Source of the DNA: Amycolatopsis bartoniae
GTDB taxonomy: Bacteria; Actinomycetota; Actinomycetes; Mycobacteriales; Pseudonocardiaceae
DNA: 64,000 nt
NCBI RefSeq assembly: GCF_014191255.1
Contig: NZ_JACHWH010000014.1
Location: 1 to 64,000, forward strand
Direction of reading: 5' to 3'
Shown here: piece by piece, positions 48,572-60,448 of the stretch
How positions within the stretch are numbered: the first letter of the stretch is position 1
Layout: every line of letters starts with the position of its first letter
Position numbers and translations under genes: made by a program
The notes under the pieces: generated by a model
Told to the model about the DNA's origin: nothing
The model's input: only the letters and a program-made list of their open reading frames with translations
Databases searched by the model: none

Positions 48572-49540
48572 TCATGGGAGCACGGACTCAAAGGGGGCGC
48601 CGGGGCCAGACATCCCTGGAACGCCCCGTCCTGGCCGGGATTCCTGCCCCCGCGTTTCTCCGCGTGGGGATCGGTACCGGCCGGGTGCGACGCCGAACTC
48701 GCGCTTGAACGCGTGCGAGAACGCGAACGGGGAGGCGTAGCCGACACGTCGCGCGACGGCCGCCAGCCCCAGGTCGGTCTCCTGCAGCAGGCGGGCCGCG
48801 AGCGTCATCCGCCACTGCGTCAGGTAGGTCATCGGGGCCTGCCCGACCAGGTCCGTGAACTTCCGGGTGAGCGTGGTGCGCGAGAGGCCGGCCTCCGCGG
48901 CCAGGTCCTCGATCCGCCAAGGCCGGTCCGGCGCGCCGTGCATCGCTTCGAGCACCGCGGTGATGCCACGGTCCCGCAGTGCGCGCGACCATCCCAGATC
49001 GCCGTGATCGTCGAGCCAGGCGCGGATCAGGTACACGAGCAGCACGTCGAGCAGGCCGGCGAGCGCCGCGTCCCGGCCCGGGCGTTCCGTCGTCGTCTCG
49101 GCGGCGAGGAGGTCGAGCGCCGCGCGGAGGCGGCCGTGGTCGCCGGTGTGGGCGGGCAGGTGCACCACGTCCGGGAGCGTGGTCAGCAACGGATGGGGCC
49201 TTCGCCGGTCCAGCCGGTACTTCCCGCACAGCAGCTCGACGTTCCCCGCCCGATCCGCCACCGCGGTTTCGAACGGCGCCGGGCGGGGCGCGACCCGCGA
49301 CTCGGACAGCACGTGACCGTGGCCGGCGGGCAGGAGCACGGCGTCTCCGGGGCCGAGCTGCAGGGGGTCCCGCCCGTCCCTGTGCAGCCAGCCCGAACCC
49401 CGCAGGACCACGTGGAAGCCCGCACCGTCGTACGGCGCGAACCGGTACGACCACGGGGAGCCGATACACATCCGGTTCGTCGAGGGCTGCCCCGTGCGCA
49501 TGACCCGGATGACGTCGCTGAGGAGGTCCACGGCCCGCAT
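48572..49540 (-). CDS. AraC-family regulator with cupin N-domain
   Basis: A 322-residue regulator: an AraC-binding cupin domain (about 1-185, GSGWLHRDGRDPLQLGPGDAVLLPAG) and two helix-turn-helices (WRIEDLAAEAGLSRTTLTRKF and GLAAVARRVGYASPFAFSHAFK). It is divergent from the MBL-fold gene, with an 87-base gap, and probably controls it. Confidence 0.83.
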   Translation of the reverse strand: MRAVDLLSDVIRVMRTGQPSTNRMCIGSPWSYRFAPYDGAGFHVVLRGSGWLHRDGRDPLQLGPGDAVLLPAGHGHVLSESRVAPRPAPFETAVADRAGNVELLCGKYRLDRRRPHPLLTTLPDVVHLPAHTGDHGRLRAALDLLAAETTTERPGRDAALAGLLDVLLVYLIRAWLDDHGDLGWSRALRDRGITAVLEAMHGAPDRPWRIEDLAAEAGLSRTTLTRKFTDLVGQAPMTYLTQWRMTLAARLLQETDLGLAAVARRVGYASPFAFSHAFKREFGVAPGRYRSPRGETRGQESRPGRGVPGMSGPGAPFESVLP

Positions 49541-49627
49541 CCTCTCACCCGTCACGTGGGCCGGACACGTATGCACACGGGCCGATCAACCATTCATCGG
49601 CTCACTCGACGTGCTTAGCCTGACGAC

Positions 49628-50554
49628 ATGACTGATTTCCAGGTTGGCGCCGTCGAGGTGACGAAGGTGCCGGAATGGACGGGCGAAATCGCGCCGGCGC
49701 GCTTCATCATCCCCGGCAGCAGCCCCGAGGTGTGGCGGGACAACGAAGCCTGGCTCGCCCCCGATCACTGGCACCCGGACACGGACGCCTACCACGCCGC
49801 CGTGCAGACCTGGGTGCTGCGCAGCGAGGGCAAGACCGTCCTCGTGGACACCGGGGTGGGCAACGACCGCGACCGGCCGCAGATCCCGCTGTTCGACCAC
49901 CTGCACACCGGCTTCCTGCACCGGCTCGCCGCCGCCGGGGTCCGGCCGGAGGACGTGGACGTCGTCATCAACACCCACATCCACTACGACCACGTCGGCT
50001 GGAACACCCTCGGCGGCGAGCAGGGCTGGGAACCGGCGTTCCCGAACGCGACCTACCTCATCCCGGCCGTGGACGCGCGCTACTTCGCGCCCGAGAACGC
50101 CGGCCGCCGCCCGGCTCCCCGCGACGACCACGAACGCCTGCGCCGGCGGGGGAGTCTGCTCGTCTACGCCGACAGCGTCGCGCCGGTGCTCGGCAGGGCC
50201 ACCCTGTGGGAGGACGCCTACCGGGTGGACGCCAACCTCTCGCTCGAACCGGCTCCCGGGCACACGCCCGGATCATCCGTGCTGCGCGTGCGTTCGGGCG
50301 GTGACAAGGCCGTGTTCGTGGGCGACATCCTGCACAGTCCGGTGCAGATCCTGGAACCGGCCCACAACAGCTGCTTCTGCGAGGACCGCGAGCAGGCGGC
50401 AGCCACCCGCCGCCGCGTGCTCGAACAGGCCGCGGACGAGGGGGAGATCGTGGTCCCCGCGCACTTCGCGGGTGCGGGCGCGGTCGAGGTGCGGCGCGAC
50501 GGCAGCCGCTTCCGGGTGCGGCGGTGGGTCGGTGCGGAGGACAACGGCTGTTGA
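49628..50554 (+). CDS. MBL-fold metallo-hydrolase
   Basis: A 308-residue metallo-beta-lactamase-fold protein with the metal motif NTHIHYDHVGW, then GHTPGSSVLR and the aspartate in VFVGDILHSP, with a late His in VVPAHFAGAG. The family includes lactonases and other hydrolases; the N-acyl-homoserine lactonase-like branch is possible. The substrate is unknown. Confidence 0.8.
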   Translation: MTDFQVGAVEVTKVPEWTGEIAPARFIIPGSSPEVWRDNEAWLAPDHWHPDTDAYHAAVQTWVLRSEGKTVLVDTGVGNDRDRPQIPLFDHLHTGFLHRLAAAGVRPEDVDVVINTHIHYDHVGWNTLGGEQGWEPAFPNATYLIPAVDARYFAPENAGRRPAPRDDHERLRRRGSLLVYADSVAPVLGRATLWEDAYRVDANLSLEPAPGHTPGSSVLRVRSGGDKAVFVGDILHSPVQILEPAHNSCFCEDREQAAATRRRVLEQAADEGEIVVPAHFAGAGAVEVRRDGSRFRVRRWVGAEDNGC

Positions 50555-50698
50555 GTGCGGCGCCGGCTCCGCGAAGGACGCGCCGACGACGACGACGGCG
50601 GACGCGGCTTCGCCCGGCTCCACGCGGCTCCGGCCGCCGCGCTGACCCGCGCACCGGTAGCCCGGCGCCGGTGCCGGGGCAGCCACTACTCTCCTCCC

Positions 50699-51853
50699 GT
50701 GATCGACGTCCGACGCAGTGCGGATCGGTGGTGGCGTCTGGATGTCACGGTCCGGGACGTGCCGCTCGCGCTGGTGCTGTTCCTGGCTTCGCTGGTTCCC
50801 GCACTGCAGAACAACGGCACGCGGCTCGGGGACGTGCCGGACCGTCCCCTGGACGCGCTGGGCATCGCCGTGGTGGCCGTCGAATGCCTTCCGCTGATCA
50901 TCCGGAGGCTCCTGCCGGCCGCCTGCCTCGCGCTGGTGTCGCTCGGTTTCGCCCTCGACCAGCTGGGTGGCTACCACGCGGTGGCGGGGACCGCGCTGCC
51001 GCTCGCGCTGATCAGCGCCGGGGTCCACCTGGACCGGTGGCGGTGGACGACGGTGGTCCTGGCTTCGGTGGCGTACGTCCCGCTGGCCATCGCCCTCGCC
51101 CGCACCGAGGCGACCGAAGGCGTGACCGGGTTCGTGTCGTTCTACCTGGCCCTGGTTCTCGTCTGGGGGGCCGGGAGCCGGCTGCGCCAGTCCCGTGCCG
51201 CAGAGGCGGCACGCCGCCTCCACGCCGCCGAGACCGCCCGCATCGCGGAACGCACCCGTATCGCCCGGGAACTGCACGACGTCGTGAGCCATCACGTGAC
51301 GGCGATGGTCGTGCAGGCCGAGGCGGCGCGGTACCTGACCGGCTCCCCTGAGCGCCTCGACGAAGCGCTGTCCGCCATCACCGGCTCCGGCCGGCGGGCC
51401 ATCACTGACCTGCGGCACCTGCTCGAACTGCTCGACCCCCAGCCCGGCACCGAACCGCGGAGCCCGTCCGCGGGTGACCTGCGCACCCTCGTGGAGCAGG
51501 CCCGGCAAGCCGGCCAGCCGGTGGAGTACACCGAGGAAGGCAGCCGGAGCGAGGCGCCCGGCAGCGCCGAGGCCACCGCGTACCGGGTCGTGCAGGAGGC
51601 CTTGACGAACGCGCTCAAGCACGCCCACGGCAGCCGCACCACTGTCCTCGTGCGCCACGGGCACCGGGAGATCACGGTGGAGGTCGCCACGGACAGCGCG
51701 GGTTCGCCCACCGCTTCGGTCGGCGGCAGCGGACGGGGCCTGGCCGGGCTCCGCGAACGGGTCGGCGTGCTCGGCGGCGAGTTCCGGACCGGCCGGCAGG
51801 ACGACGGCGGGTTCGTCGTGCTGGCCCGCATTCCCGGGGGCAGCGCGTCATGA
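50699..51853 (+). CDS. NarL-type sensor histidine kinase
   Basis: A 384-residue kinase with about five membrane helices in the first 165 residues and no sizeable outer domain. A HisKA_3 dimerisation helix with phospho-acceptor in ARELHDVVSHHVTAMV follows, then an ATPase domain (VQEALTNALKHAH, GRGLAGLRERV). The GTG at 50699 is inferred from the membrane start. It overlaps the response regulator gene (ATGA). Confidence 0.82.
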   Translation: MIDVRRSADRWWRLDVTVRDVPLALVLFLASLVPALQNNGTRLGDVPDRPLDALGIAVVAVECLPLIIRRLLPAACLALVSLGFALDQLGGYHAVAGTALPLALISAGVHLDRWRWTTVVLASVAYVPLAIALARTEATEGVTGFVSFYLALVLVWGAGSRLRQSRAAEAARRLHAAETARIAERTRIARELHDVVSHHVTAMVVQAEAARYLTGSPERLDEALSAITGSGRRAITDLRHLLELLDPQPGTEPRSPSAGDLRTLVEQARQAGQPVEYTEEGSRSEAPGSAEATAYRVVQEALTNALKHAHGSRTTVLVRHGHREITVEVATDSAGSPTASVGGSGRGLAGLRERVGVLGGEFRTGRQDDGGFVVLARIPGGSAS

Positions 51854-52509
51854 CCGCGCCGGTCCGTGTCCTGGTGTGCGACGACCAGGCGTTGATCCGC
51901 ACCGGGTTCACGACGATCATCGATGCCCAGCCCGACCTCGAGGTGGCCGGCGAGTGCGGCGACGGCCGCACCGCCGTCGAGCTCGCCCGCCGGCTGCGGC
52001 CGGACGTCGTGGTGATGGACGTGCGGATGCCGGTCGTCGACGGCATCGAGGCGACCCGCCTGCTGGCCGGTGCCGGGGTGGCCGAGCCGGTGAAGGTGCT
52101 CGTGGTGACCACGTTCAACCTCGACGAGTACGTCTACGAGGCACTGCGCGCCGGAGCCAGCGGATTCCTCGTCAAGGACGCCCCGCCGGGACAGCTGCTG
52201 CACGGCATCCGGACCGTCGCCACGGGTGCCGCGTTGCTGGCGCCGGAAGTGACCCGCCAGCTCGTCGGCCGGTACGCCGCCCGGATCCGGCCGGCGCCCA
52301 GCACCGCCGGCGAGACCATGCTGACACCGCGCGAGCGGGAAGTCCTGCACCTCATCGCCGACGGCCTGTCCAACAGCGAGATCGCCGCGACGATGGTGCT
52401 CAGCCACGAGACCGTCAAGACCTACGTCTCCCGGATCCTCGCCAAGCTCGACCTGCGCGACCGCGTCCAGGCCGTCGTCTACGCCTACCGGCACGGCCTG
52501 GTGAGCTGA
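51850..52509 (+). CDS. NarL/LuxR-type response regulator
   Basis: A 219-residue regulator with receiver domain (acidic pocket CDDQ, phospho-site VVMDVRMPVVDG, switch lysine FLVKDAPPG) and a LuxR helix-turn-helix (LTPREREVLHLIADGLSNSE). It works with the kinase upstream. The regulated gene may be the lipoprotein hydrolase 170 bases downstream. Confidence 0.87.
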   Translation: MTAPVRVLVCDDQALIRTGFTTIIDAQPDLEVAGECGDGRTAVELARRLRPDVVVMDVRMPVVDGIEATRLLAGAGVAEPVKVLVVTTFNLDEYVYEALRAGASGFLVKDAPPGQLLHGIRTVATGAALLAPEVTRQLVGRYAARIRPAPSTAGETMLTPREREVLHLIADGLSNSEIAATMVLSHETVKTYVSRILAKLDLRDRVQAVVYAYRHGLVS

Positions 52510-52679
52510 TCGCGCCATCCGCGCAGCCCGGGCGGGCTTGTCCCCCGTGCGAGCTACCCGCAAGTGTCCACTCCGTGGGGATGATCGAGCGCCCGCCGAT
52601 CTTCTAGCGTGCGAGGCGCCCTGAGCGCCCGGGGCGCGAATCCGGATCGGCCGACGTAGCAACCCTCACTGGAGAACCG

Positions 52680-53567
52680 ATGTTCCGCAATGTCAAGTCA
52701 ACCGCCCTCGCCGCACTGTTCTGCGCCGTGGCCGCGCCGGTGCTGGCCGGGTGCGACGAGAGCTCGGAGGCGGACGCCCCGGCGGCTGCCGGCACGAGTC
52801 AGGAGCTGGTCTCCGGCACGGCGAAGATCACCGTCGAAGGCCGTTCCGTGAACGTGTCCTGTTCGGGCACCGCGGCCGAAGACCAGCCGGTCGTCGTCCT
52901 GCTGGCCGGACTCGGTGATGGTCTGGACAAGCTGGCCGCTTTCCAGCAGACGCTGAGCGAGAAGGGCCGGGTCTGTTCCTACGACCGGCTCGGCGAAGGC
53001 GCGAGCGACCAGCCGGACGGGCCGCAGACCTTCGACAGCACCGGCAAGATCCTCACCGGGGTGCTGGACCGCGTCGCCGGTCAGCGCCCGGTGGTGCTGG
53101 CCGGGCATTCCCTGGGCGGGCTGATCGCCGCCCGCTACGCGCCCGCCCACCGCGACCGGGTCGCGGGGCTGGTCCTGATGGACGCCACCCCGGCGACCAT
53201 CATCGGCGACACCGCGGCGGCGATTCCGGAGTCGGCCACCGGGCAGGCGGGCGAGCTGCGCGCGCAGAGCCTCGCGGTCTACCGGGGCGAGAACCCGGAG
53301 CTGCTGACCATGCAGGACGGGGAGGTGGGTTACGCCGGGGACATCCCGGTGGAGGTGATCCGGCACGGGCAGCCCTACCTCGCCGCGATTCCGGAGTACG
53401 GCCCCGCGCTGGAGAAGGCATGGGCCGACGGAGAGGACAAGTGGCTCGACCTGTCCAGCCGCAGCAACCCGGTCACCGCGACCGCCAGCGGCCACTACAT
53501 CTACGTCGACCAGCCCGATGTCGCCGTGCAGGCCGTCCGGAGCGTGACCACCGAAGCCGGCGAATAG
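52680..53567 (+). CDS. Lipoprotein alpha/beta hydrolase
   Basis: A 295-residue exported hydrolase. The N-terminal signal ends in the lipobox LAGC, so the enzyme is anchored on the outside. The catalytic serine is in LAGHSLGGLIAARY; the acid is probably in LVLMDATP or later, and His in ATASGHYIYVDQP. The substrate is unknown. GGAGAACCG precedes the ATG. Confidence 0.8.
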   Translation: MFRNVKSTALAALFCAVAAPVLAGCDESSEADAPAAAGTSQELVSGTAKITVEGRSVNVSCSGTAAEDQPVVVLLAGLGDGLDKLAAFQQTLSEKGRVCSYDRLGEGASDQPDGPQTFDSTGKILTGVLDRVAGQRPVVLAGHSLGGLIAARYAPAHRDRVAGLVLMDATPATIIGDTAAAIPESATGQAGELRAQSLAVYRGENPELLTMQDGEVGYAGDIPVEVIRHGQPYLAAIPEYGPALEKAWADGEDKWLDLSSRSNPVTATASGHYIYVDQPDVAVQAVRSVTTEAGE

Positions 53568-53582
53568 CCCCGCCCCGCGGGG
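53568..53582. terminator. Short convergent hairpin
   Basis: CCCCGC and GCGGGG form a 6-bp stem over a 3-base loop, between the convergent lipoprotein hydrolase and phosphorylase genes. Confidence 0.45.
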
Positions 53583-53587
53583 AGTCC

Positions 53588-54490
53588 TCAGTCCCGAGCC
53601 GGCTGGTGTTCGTCGAGGTAGCGGCCGGCCAGCAGGTCGACCCGGCGCCGGTCGGCGTCCGGGACGGCCGACGGGTCGGACAGGATCGCCTGTGCCAGCG
53701 CGTCGTGGCAGTCGCAGTGGCGGGCGGGTGGCGAGGTGTCCACATAGGACGTGATCGCCTGCTTCGCGGCGGCCACGTTCCGGCGCATCACCTCGGCCAC
53801 GAGGTCGGCCGTGACGCTTTCCTCGCCCTGGCGCCAGCAGTCGTAGTCGGTGACGAGCGCGATGGTCGCCAGGCAGATGCCCGCTTCCCTGGCCAGTTTG
53901 GCCTCCGGCGCCGCCGTCATGCCGATGACGTCCATGCCCCAGGAACGGTAGAGCCCCGACTCGGCGCGGGTGGAGAACTGCGGCCCTTCGATGCACACGT
54001 ACGTCCCCCCGTCGTGCGACACGGTTCCCGGCACGGTGCGGACGGCGTCGAGCACGAGCCGGCGCAGCCGCGGGCAGTACGGGTCCGCGAACGGCAGATG
54101 CGCCACCAGGCCGCTGGAGAAGAACGACGAGGTCCGGCCGCCCCGGGTGAGGTCGACGAGCTGGTCGGGCACGACGAGCTCGCCGGGGCGTAGTTCGTCG
54201 CGCAGGCTGCCCACCGCGCTGACACTCAGGATCTCGGTCACGCCGAGGTACTTCATCGCGTAGATGTTGGCGGCCGCGGGAACCGCGGACGGCGGATGCT
54301 GGTGCCGGCGTCCGTGCCGGGAAAGGAACGCCACCCGTCTGCCGCGCAGACCGCCGACCACGATCCTGTCGCTCGGCTCGCCGAACGGGGTGGAAAGCCG
54401 GTATTCGCTGGGCTCCTCCAGTGCGGAGAAATCGTAGAGACCGCTGCCGCCGATGATCCCTGTTTCGGCTTCGCTGTGTCTCGGGGCCAT
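53588..54490 (-). CDS. flB: 5'-Fluoro-5'-deoxyadenosine/MTA phosphorylase (FlB-like)
   Basis: A 300-residue nucleoside phosphorylase of the MTAP family. It has the phosphate site GIIGGSGLYDF, the central CIEGPQFSTRAES and GMTAAPEAKLAREAGI, and the purine-binding VTDYDCW. Such enzymes split 5'-deoxy-5'-substituted adenosines to adenine and a 5-substituted ribose 1-phosphate; FlB does so on the fluorinase product. The nearby fluorinase makes that the likely substrate here, although methylthioadenosine is also possible. The ATG at 54490 is chosen since AAGGGA lies nine bases upstream; GTG 54499 is too close. It is divergent from SAH hydrolase. Confidence 0.83.
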   Translation of the reverse strand: MAPRHSEAETGIIGGSGLYDFSALEEPSEYRLSTPFGEPSDRIVVGGLRGRRVAFLSRHGRRHQHPPSAVPAAANIYAMKYLGVTEILSVSAVGSLRDELRPGELVVPDQLVDLTRGGRTSSFFSSGLVAHLPFADPYCPRLRRLVLDAVRTVPGTVSHDGGTYVCIEGPQFSTRAESGLYRSWGMDVIGMTAAPEAKLAREAGICLATIALVTDYDCWRQGEESVTADLVAEVMRRNVAAAKQAITSYVDTSPPARHCDCHDALAQAILSDPSAVPDADRRRVDLLAGRYLDEHQPARD

Positions 54491-54685
54491 GGTCGTCACG
54501 TCCCTTGGGTCGCTGCCGGGAAAGAAGAAGCTGCGGTCAGTCTAATGACCGCGTGCGCGGGAGGAATGTGCCGTTCCGCTCGTCGCCGGCAAGCCGAAGG
54601 TGACATTTTCCCGTTTTCCCGTTCCTCGTCCGCGACCCTGTCCCTACCGTGAATTCCGTGGTTCTTCCGGAGAACGGAGCAAAAC
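54491..54685. promoter_or_regulatory. Divergent control region between flB-like and SAH hydrolase genes
   Basis: This 195-base gap carries promoters for both directions. A CCCGTT repeat occurs twice at about 54608-54625 (TTTTCCCGTTTTCCCGTT). GGAG at 54676-54679 serves the GTG at 54686. No riboswitch fold is evident to me. Confidence 0.35.
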
Positions 54686-56128
54686 GTGTCGAGCAGATTT
54701 TCCCACCGGGTCGCCGATCTTTCCCTGGCCGGTTTCGGTCGCAAGGAGATCGAGCTCGCCGAGACCGAGATGCCGGGCCTGATGGCGCTGCGCGCGGAAT
54801 ACGGTGCGGCACAGCCGCTCGCGGGCGCGCGCATCACCGGGTCGCTGCACATGACCGTGCAGACGGCGGTCCTGATCGAGACCCTCACCGCGCTCGGCGC
54901 CCGCGTGCGGTGGGCCAGCTGCAACATCTTCTCCACACAGGACCACGCGGCGGCCGCCGTCGTGGCCGGGCGGGACGGCACACCCGGGCGGCCCGCGGGC
55001 GTGCCGGTGTTCGCGTGGAAGGGAGAAACCCTCGACGAGTACTGGTGGGCGCTCGAGCAGGCCCTGACCTGGCCGGCCGGCGAGGGCCCGAACATGCTGC
55101 TCGACGACGGCGGAGACGCGACCATGCTGGTGCACAAGGCAGCCGAGGCCGAGAAGGCGGGCGAGGTGCCCGAGCCCGCGGCGGGCGACTCGGCGGAGTA
55201 CGCCGTGGTGCTGGAGCTGCTGCGCGAGTCGCTCGTGGAGCGGCCCGGCAAGTGGACCGCGATCGCGGGCGGCATCCGCGGGGTCACCGAGGAGACCACC
55301 ACCGGGGTGCACCGGCTGTACCGGATGCGGGACACCGGCGTCCTGCGGTTCCCGGCGATCAACGTCAACGACTCGGTCACCAAGTCCAAGTTCGACAACC
55401 GCTACGGGTGCCGGCACTCGCTGGTGGACGGCCTCAACCGGGCGACCGACGTGCTGATCGGCGGCAAGGTCGCGGTGGTGTGCGGGTACGGCGACGTCGG
55501 CAAGGGCTGCACGGAGTCGTTGCGGGGGCAGGGCGCGCGGGTGGTCGTGGTGGAGATCGACCCGATCTGCGCGCTGCAGGCCGCGATGGACGGGTTCCAG
55601 GTCGCGACGATCGACGAGGTCGTGGGCACCGGCGACATCTTCGTCACGGCGACCGGCAACGTCGACGTGCTCACGGTGGACCACCTGGCCCGCATGAAGC
55701 ACCAGGCGATCGTGGGCAACATCGGTCATTTCGACAACGAGATCGACGTGGCCGGGCTCGCCGCGGTCGACGGCATCGTGCGCACGACGATCAAACCGCA
55801 GGTCGACGAGTGGCGGTTCCCGGACGGGCACGCGGTGCTCGTGCTTTCGGAGGGACGGCTGCTGAACCTGGGCAACGCCACCGGGCACCCGTCGTTCGTG
55901 ATGAGCAACAGCTTCACGAACCAGACCATCGCCCAGATCGAGCTGTTCACGCACGGTGAGCGGTATCCGCTGGGGGTGCACACCCTGGCCAAGCACCTGG
56001 ACGAGAAGGTGGCGAGGCTGCACCTGGACGCCCTCGGCGCCCGGCTGAGCACCCTGACCCCCGCCCAGGCGGAGTACCTCGGCGTGCCGGTCGGCGGTCC
56101 GTACAAACCCGACCACTACCGGTACTAA
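54686..56128 (+). CDS. ahcY: S-adenosylhomocysteine hydrolase (FlI-like)
   Basis: NAD-dependent SAH hydrolase of 480 residues that removes SAH, a strong inhibitor of SAM enzymes including the fluorinase. N-terminal [14 protein letters not shown], catalytic lysine/aspartate in [23 protein letters not shown] site [11 protein letters not shown] and the C-terminal KPDHYRY are all present. In Streptomyces cattleya a similar gene (flI) belongs to the fluorometabolite locus. The GTG has GGAG seven bases upstream. As most genomes have a housekeeping copy, this may be the dedicated second copy, or the only one. Confidence 0.93.
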   Translation: MSSRFSHRVADLSLAGFGRKEIELAETEMPGLMALRAEYGAAQPLAGARITGSLHMTVQTAVLIETLTALGARVRWASCNIFSTQDHAAAAVVAGRDGTPGRPAGVPVFAWKGETLDEYWWALEQALTWPAGEGPNMLLDDGGDATMLVHKAAEAEKAGEVPEPAAGDSAEYAVVLELLRESLVERPGKWTAIAGGIRGVTEETTTGVHRLYRMRDTGVLRFPAINVNDSVTKSKFDNRYGCRHSLVDGLNRATDVLIGGKVAVVCGYGDVGKGCTESLRGQGARVVVVEIDPICALQAAMDGFQVATIDEVVGTGDIFVTATGNVDVLTVDHLARMKHQAIVGNIGHFDNEIDVAGLAAVDGIVRTTIKPQVDEWRFPDGHAVLVLSEGRLLNLGNATGHPSFVMSNSFTNQTIAQIELFTHGERYPLGVHTLAKHLDEKVARLHLDALGARLSTLTPAQAEYLGVPVGGPYKPDHYRY

Positions 56129-56132
56129 AGGC

Positions 56133-56160
56133 CCGCCCGGTGCCCTAGCCGGCCGGGCGG
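56133..56160. terminator. Convergent hairpin after SAH hydrolase
   Basis: CCGCCCGG and CCGGGCGG form an 8-bp stem with a 12-base loop, overlapping the stop codon of the convergent cyclase-family gene. Confidence 0.5.
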
Positions 56161-56945
56161 AAGGCGATCGCCCGGCCGGGGGCGCCGGTGCCGCCTTCCA
56201 GGCGCAGCGGCAGGAAGCAGAACCACGCGCCGCGGGCAGGCAGGGCGTCCAGCGCGGTCAGGCATTCGACGAACACCATGCCGCCACCGAGGCCCGTGGC
56301 GTGGGCGGGCCGCGGGTCGTGGGCGGCGCCGATCGACGGGGCGTCCGTGCCGGCGCAGCGGACCCCGCGCGACAGCAGCAGCTCGACGGTCGCCGCGTCG
56401 GGCGCGGGCCAGCCGGGGCGGCGTTCGGTGAGCACCACCTCGCGCAGGTAGCCGTCGCCGTCGGTGCCCCGGCGGTACGCGGCGTCCCAGCCCGTCCGGA
56501 ACAGCACCACGTCGCCCGGCCGCAGTTCGCCGTGCGCGGTCTCCCATTCCGCCAGCACCCGGGGCGGAACCAGCGGGCTCCTGCCCGGGTCCACTTCGGA
56601 CAGACCGCTGACGTCGACCACCGCGGCCGGGCCCATCAGCTGACCGAGCGGCACCTGCGCGGCGGTGACCGCGCCCAGCTCGCCCGCGCCCGGCAGCCCG
56701 CTGCCCGGCGGGGGCACGAAATGACACGGCGCGTCGAAATGGGTGCCGGTGTGTTCGTCCAGCGCCATCCACCTCGTCGCGTACGGGCCGCGGCTGTACA
56801 CGGAGCCCGAGGGCCGCCGCTCGGTGGTGAACCAGTTCCCGGTCTTGTGCTGGAACGGCTGGTGGGTGGGCCAGTGACAGGGCAAGTCCTCGGCCAGCGG
56901 CACGGACAGGTCGAGCACCTCGAACCCGGCGAACGGATCTGTCAT
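56145..56945 (-). CDS. Cyclase-family metal-dependent hydrolase, possible lactonase
   Basis: A 266-residue protein of the kynurenine-formamidase/cyclase family. The metal motif EHTGTHFDAPCHF (HxGTHxDxPxHF) is complete, and the later CAGTDAPSIG and the AHATGLGGGMVFVE segment fit. Family members hydrolyse amides, lactones or related bonds with zinc or manganese. Its ATG is one base after the stop of the upstream phosphoesterase, so the pair is an operon divergent from the fluorinase. In this context, opening a fluorinated sugar lactone is a reasonable but untested role. Confidence 0.75.
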   Translation of the reverse strand: MTDPFAGFEVLDLSVPLAEDLPCHWPTHQPFQHKTGNWFTTERRPSGSVYSRGPYATRWMALDEHTGTHFDAPCHFVPPPGSGLPGAGELGAVTAAQVPLGQLMGPAAVVDVSGLSEVDPGRSPLVPPRVLAEWETAHGELRPGDVVLFRTGWDAAYRRGTDGDGYLREVVLTERRPGWPAPDAATVELLLSRGVRCAGTDAPSIGAAHDPRPAHATGLGGGMVFVECLTALDALPARGAWFCFLPLRLEGGTGAPGRAIAFRPAG

Positions 56946-56946
56946 C

Positions 56947-58846
<1,900 letters not shown>

Positions 58847-58876
58847 GCCGTCAGCCGGACCGAAGGGGGAAGGCCC

Positions 58877-60448
58877 ATGTCGATCCCGTCCGGGGAGCTG
58901 GCTCGTCTTCTGGTGGCGATCGCCGTCCTGCTCGTCGTCGCGCACGCGGCCGGGCGGGTGTTCGCGGTGCTGCGCCAGCCACCGGTGATCGGTGAGATCC
59001 TCGGCGGGCTGCTGCTCGGCCCGAGTGTGCTGGGCCTGATCGCGCCGGACGCGGCGAAGGGGCTCTTCCCCGCGTCCGGCGTGACCCCGGTCGGGCTGGG
59101 CGTGCTCGCCGAACTCGGCCTGCTGATGCTGATGTTCCTGTCCGGGCGCGAGGTGCTGGGCGCGCGGACCGCCACCCGGCGGCGTACCGTGGCCGCGGTG
59201 GCGGTGAGCGGGCTGGTCATCCCGCTCGGCGCCGGTCTCGCGAGTACCCGGCTGGTGGACCTCACGGCGTTTTCCGGGCCGCACGGCACGGAACTGACCG
59301 TCGCGCTGGTGTTCGGCATCGGCGTGGCGGTCACCAGTATCCCGGTGATCTCCCGGATCATGCTCGACCTGGACCTGCTGGGCACCAGGTTCGCCAGGAT
59401 CGTGCTGTCGGTGGCGCTGCTGGAGGACGTCGTGCTCTACGTGGCGCTGGCCGTGATCCTGGGCCTGGCGCAGGGCAGCGCGGGTTCGGTGTTCGGGCTG
59501 TGGTCGCTGACCGGCGAAACCGGTACCGGGCTCACCACGGCGTACTACGTGGTGGCGAGCCTGGTGTTCTTCGCGGTGTTCATGCCGTTGGGCCGCCCGT
59601 TGTTCGGGTTGTTCGCCCGCAGCAGGTTCAACTTCCTGGAACGGCGCAGCCCGACCGCTTTCCGGCTGACCTTCCTGCTGGCCCTGGTGCTGGTGTGCGT
59701 GTTCCTGGGCATCAACCCGATCTTCGGCGCGGTACTGGCGGGCTTCGCCGCGGCGGGGGCGGACGCGGCGGAAGAGGACAGCGTCCGCCGGGCCGAGGCG
59801 GACCGGGCCTGGGACGCGCTGAAGAAGGTGTCGATGGCGCTGTTCGTGCCGTTGTACTTCGCCGGTGTCGGGCTGCAGCTGGACCTGGTGCACCACCTGT
59901 CCATCGGGTTCTTCGTCGCCTACCTGCTGCTGGCCTGTGGCACCAAGTCGGCCAGCGTCTGGCTGGGCGCACGGCTGGCGGGGGAGCGGCCGCGGGTGGC
60001 CACCGACCTCGCCGTCGCGCTCAACGCCCGGGGCGGGCCGGGCATCGTGCTGGCCACCGTGACCCGTTCCGCCGGGGTGATCGGCGAGGACCTCTTCACG
60101 GTCCTGGTCGTCCTGTCCATTGTCACCTCCCAGATCGCCGGGCTGTGGCTGCAGCACGCCGGGGTGGGAGCAGCCGAGACCGAACCGAGCGGAGGCGGGA
60201 ATGTCGAACTTGTTCGAGGGAAGGGACCGGGCCCCGATGCGGGCGCACCTGCGGGCGATCGGGTTCTCCGCGACGGACCTGGCCCGGCCGGTCGTGGGGG
60301 TGGCGCATTCGTGGATCGGGACCATGCCGTGCAATTTCACGCACCGCCGCCTCGCTCAGGCGGTGGCGCGCGGGGTCCGCGAGGCGGGCGGCACCCCGAT
60401 GGAGATCAACACGATCGCGATCTCCGACGTCGCCACGATGGGCAGTGA
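58877..60448 (+). CDS. Cation/proton antiporter (FlH-like)
   Basis: A CPA2-type antiporter with about twelve helices between residues 10 and 430 ([25 protein letters not shown]-like loops, [16 protein letters not shown]). A Na+/H+ antiporter, flH, is also part of the S. cattleya locus and may help in fluoride or proton balance. GAAGGGGGAAGG precedes the ATG. The membrane domain ends near base 60180, but the frame has no stop until 60448 and so overlaps the next gene by 248 bases with a Gly/Pro/Arg-rich tail. That is an unusually long overlap; a frameshift near 60180 is possible. Confidence 0.8.
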   Translation: MSIPSGELARLLVAIAVLLVVAHAAGRVFAVLRQPPVIGEILGGLLLGPSVLGLIAPDAAKGLFPASGVTPVGLGVLAELGLLMLMFLSGREVLGARTATRRRTVAAVAVSGLVIPLGAGLASTRLVDLTAFSGPHGTELTVALVFGIGVAVTSIPVISRIMLDLDLLGTRFARIVLSVALLEDVVLYVALAVILGLAQGSAGSVFGLWSLTGETGTGLTTAYYVVASLVFFAVFMPLGRPLFGLFARSRFNFLERRSPTAFRLTFLLALVLVCVFLGINPIFGAVLAGFAAAGADAAEEDSVRRAEADRAWDALKKVSMALFVPLYFAGVGLQLDLVHHLSIGFFVAYLLLACGTKSASVWLGARLAGERPRVATDLAVALNARGGPGIVLATVTRSAGVIGEDLFTVLVVLSIVTSQIAGLWLQHAGVGAAETEPSGGGNVELVRGKGPGPDAGAPAGDRVLRDGPGPAGRGGGAFVDRDHAVQFHAPPPRSGGGARGPRGGRHPDGDQHDRDLRRRHDGQ

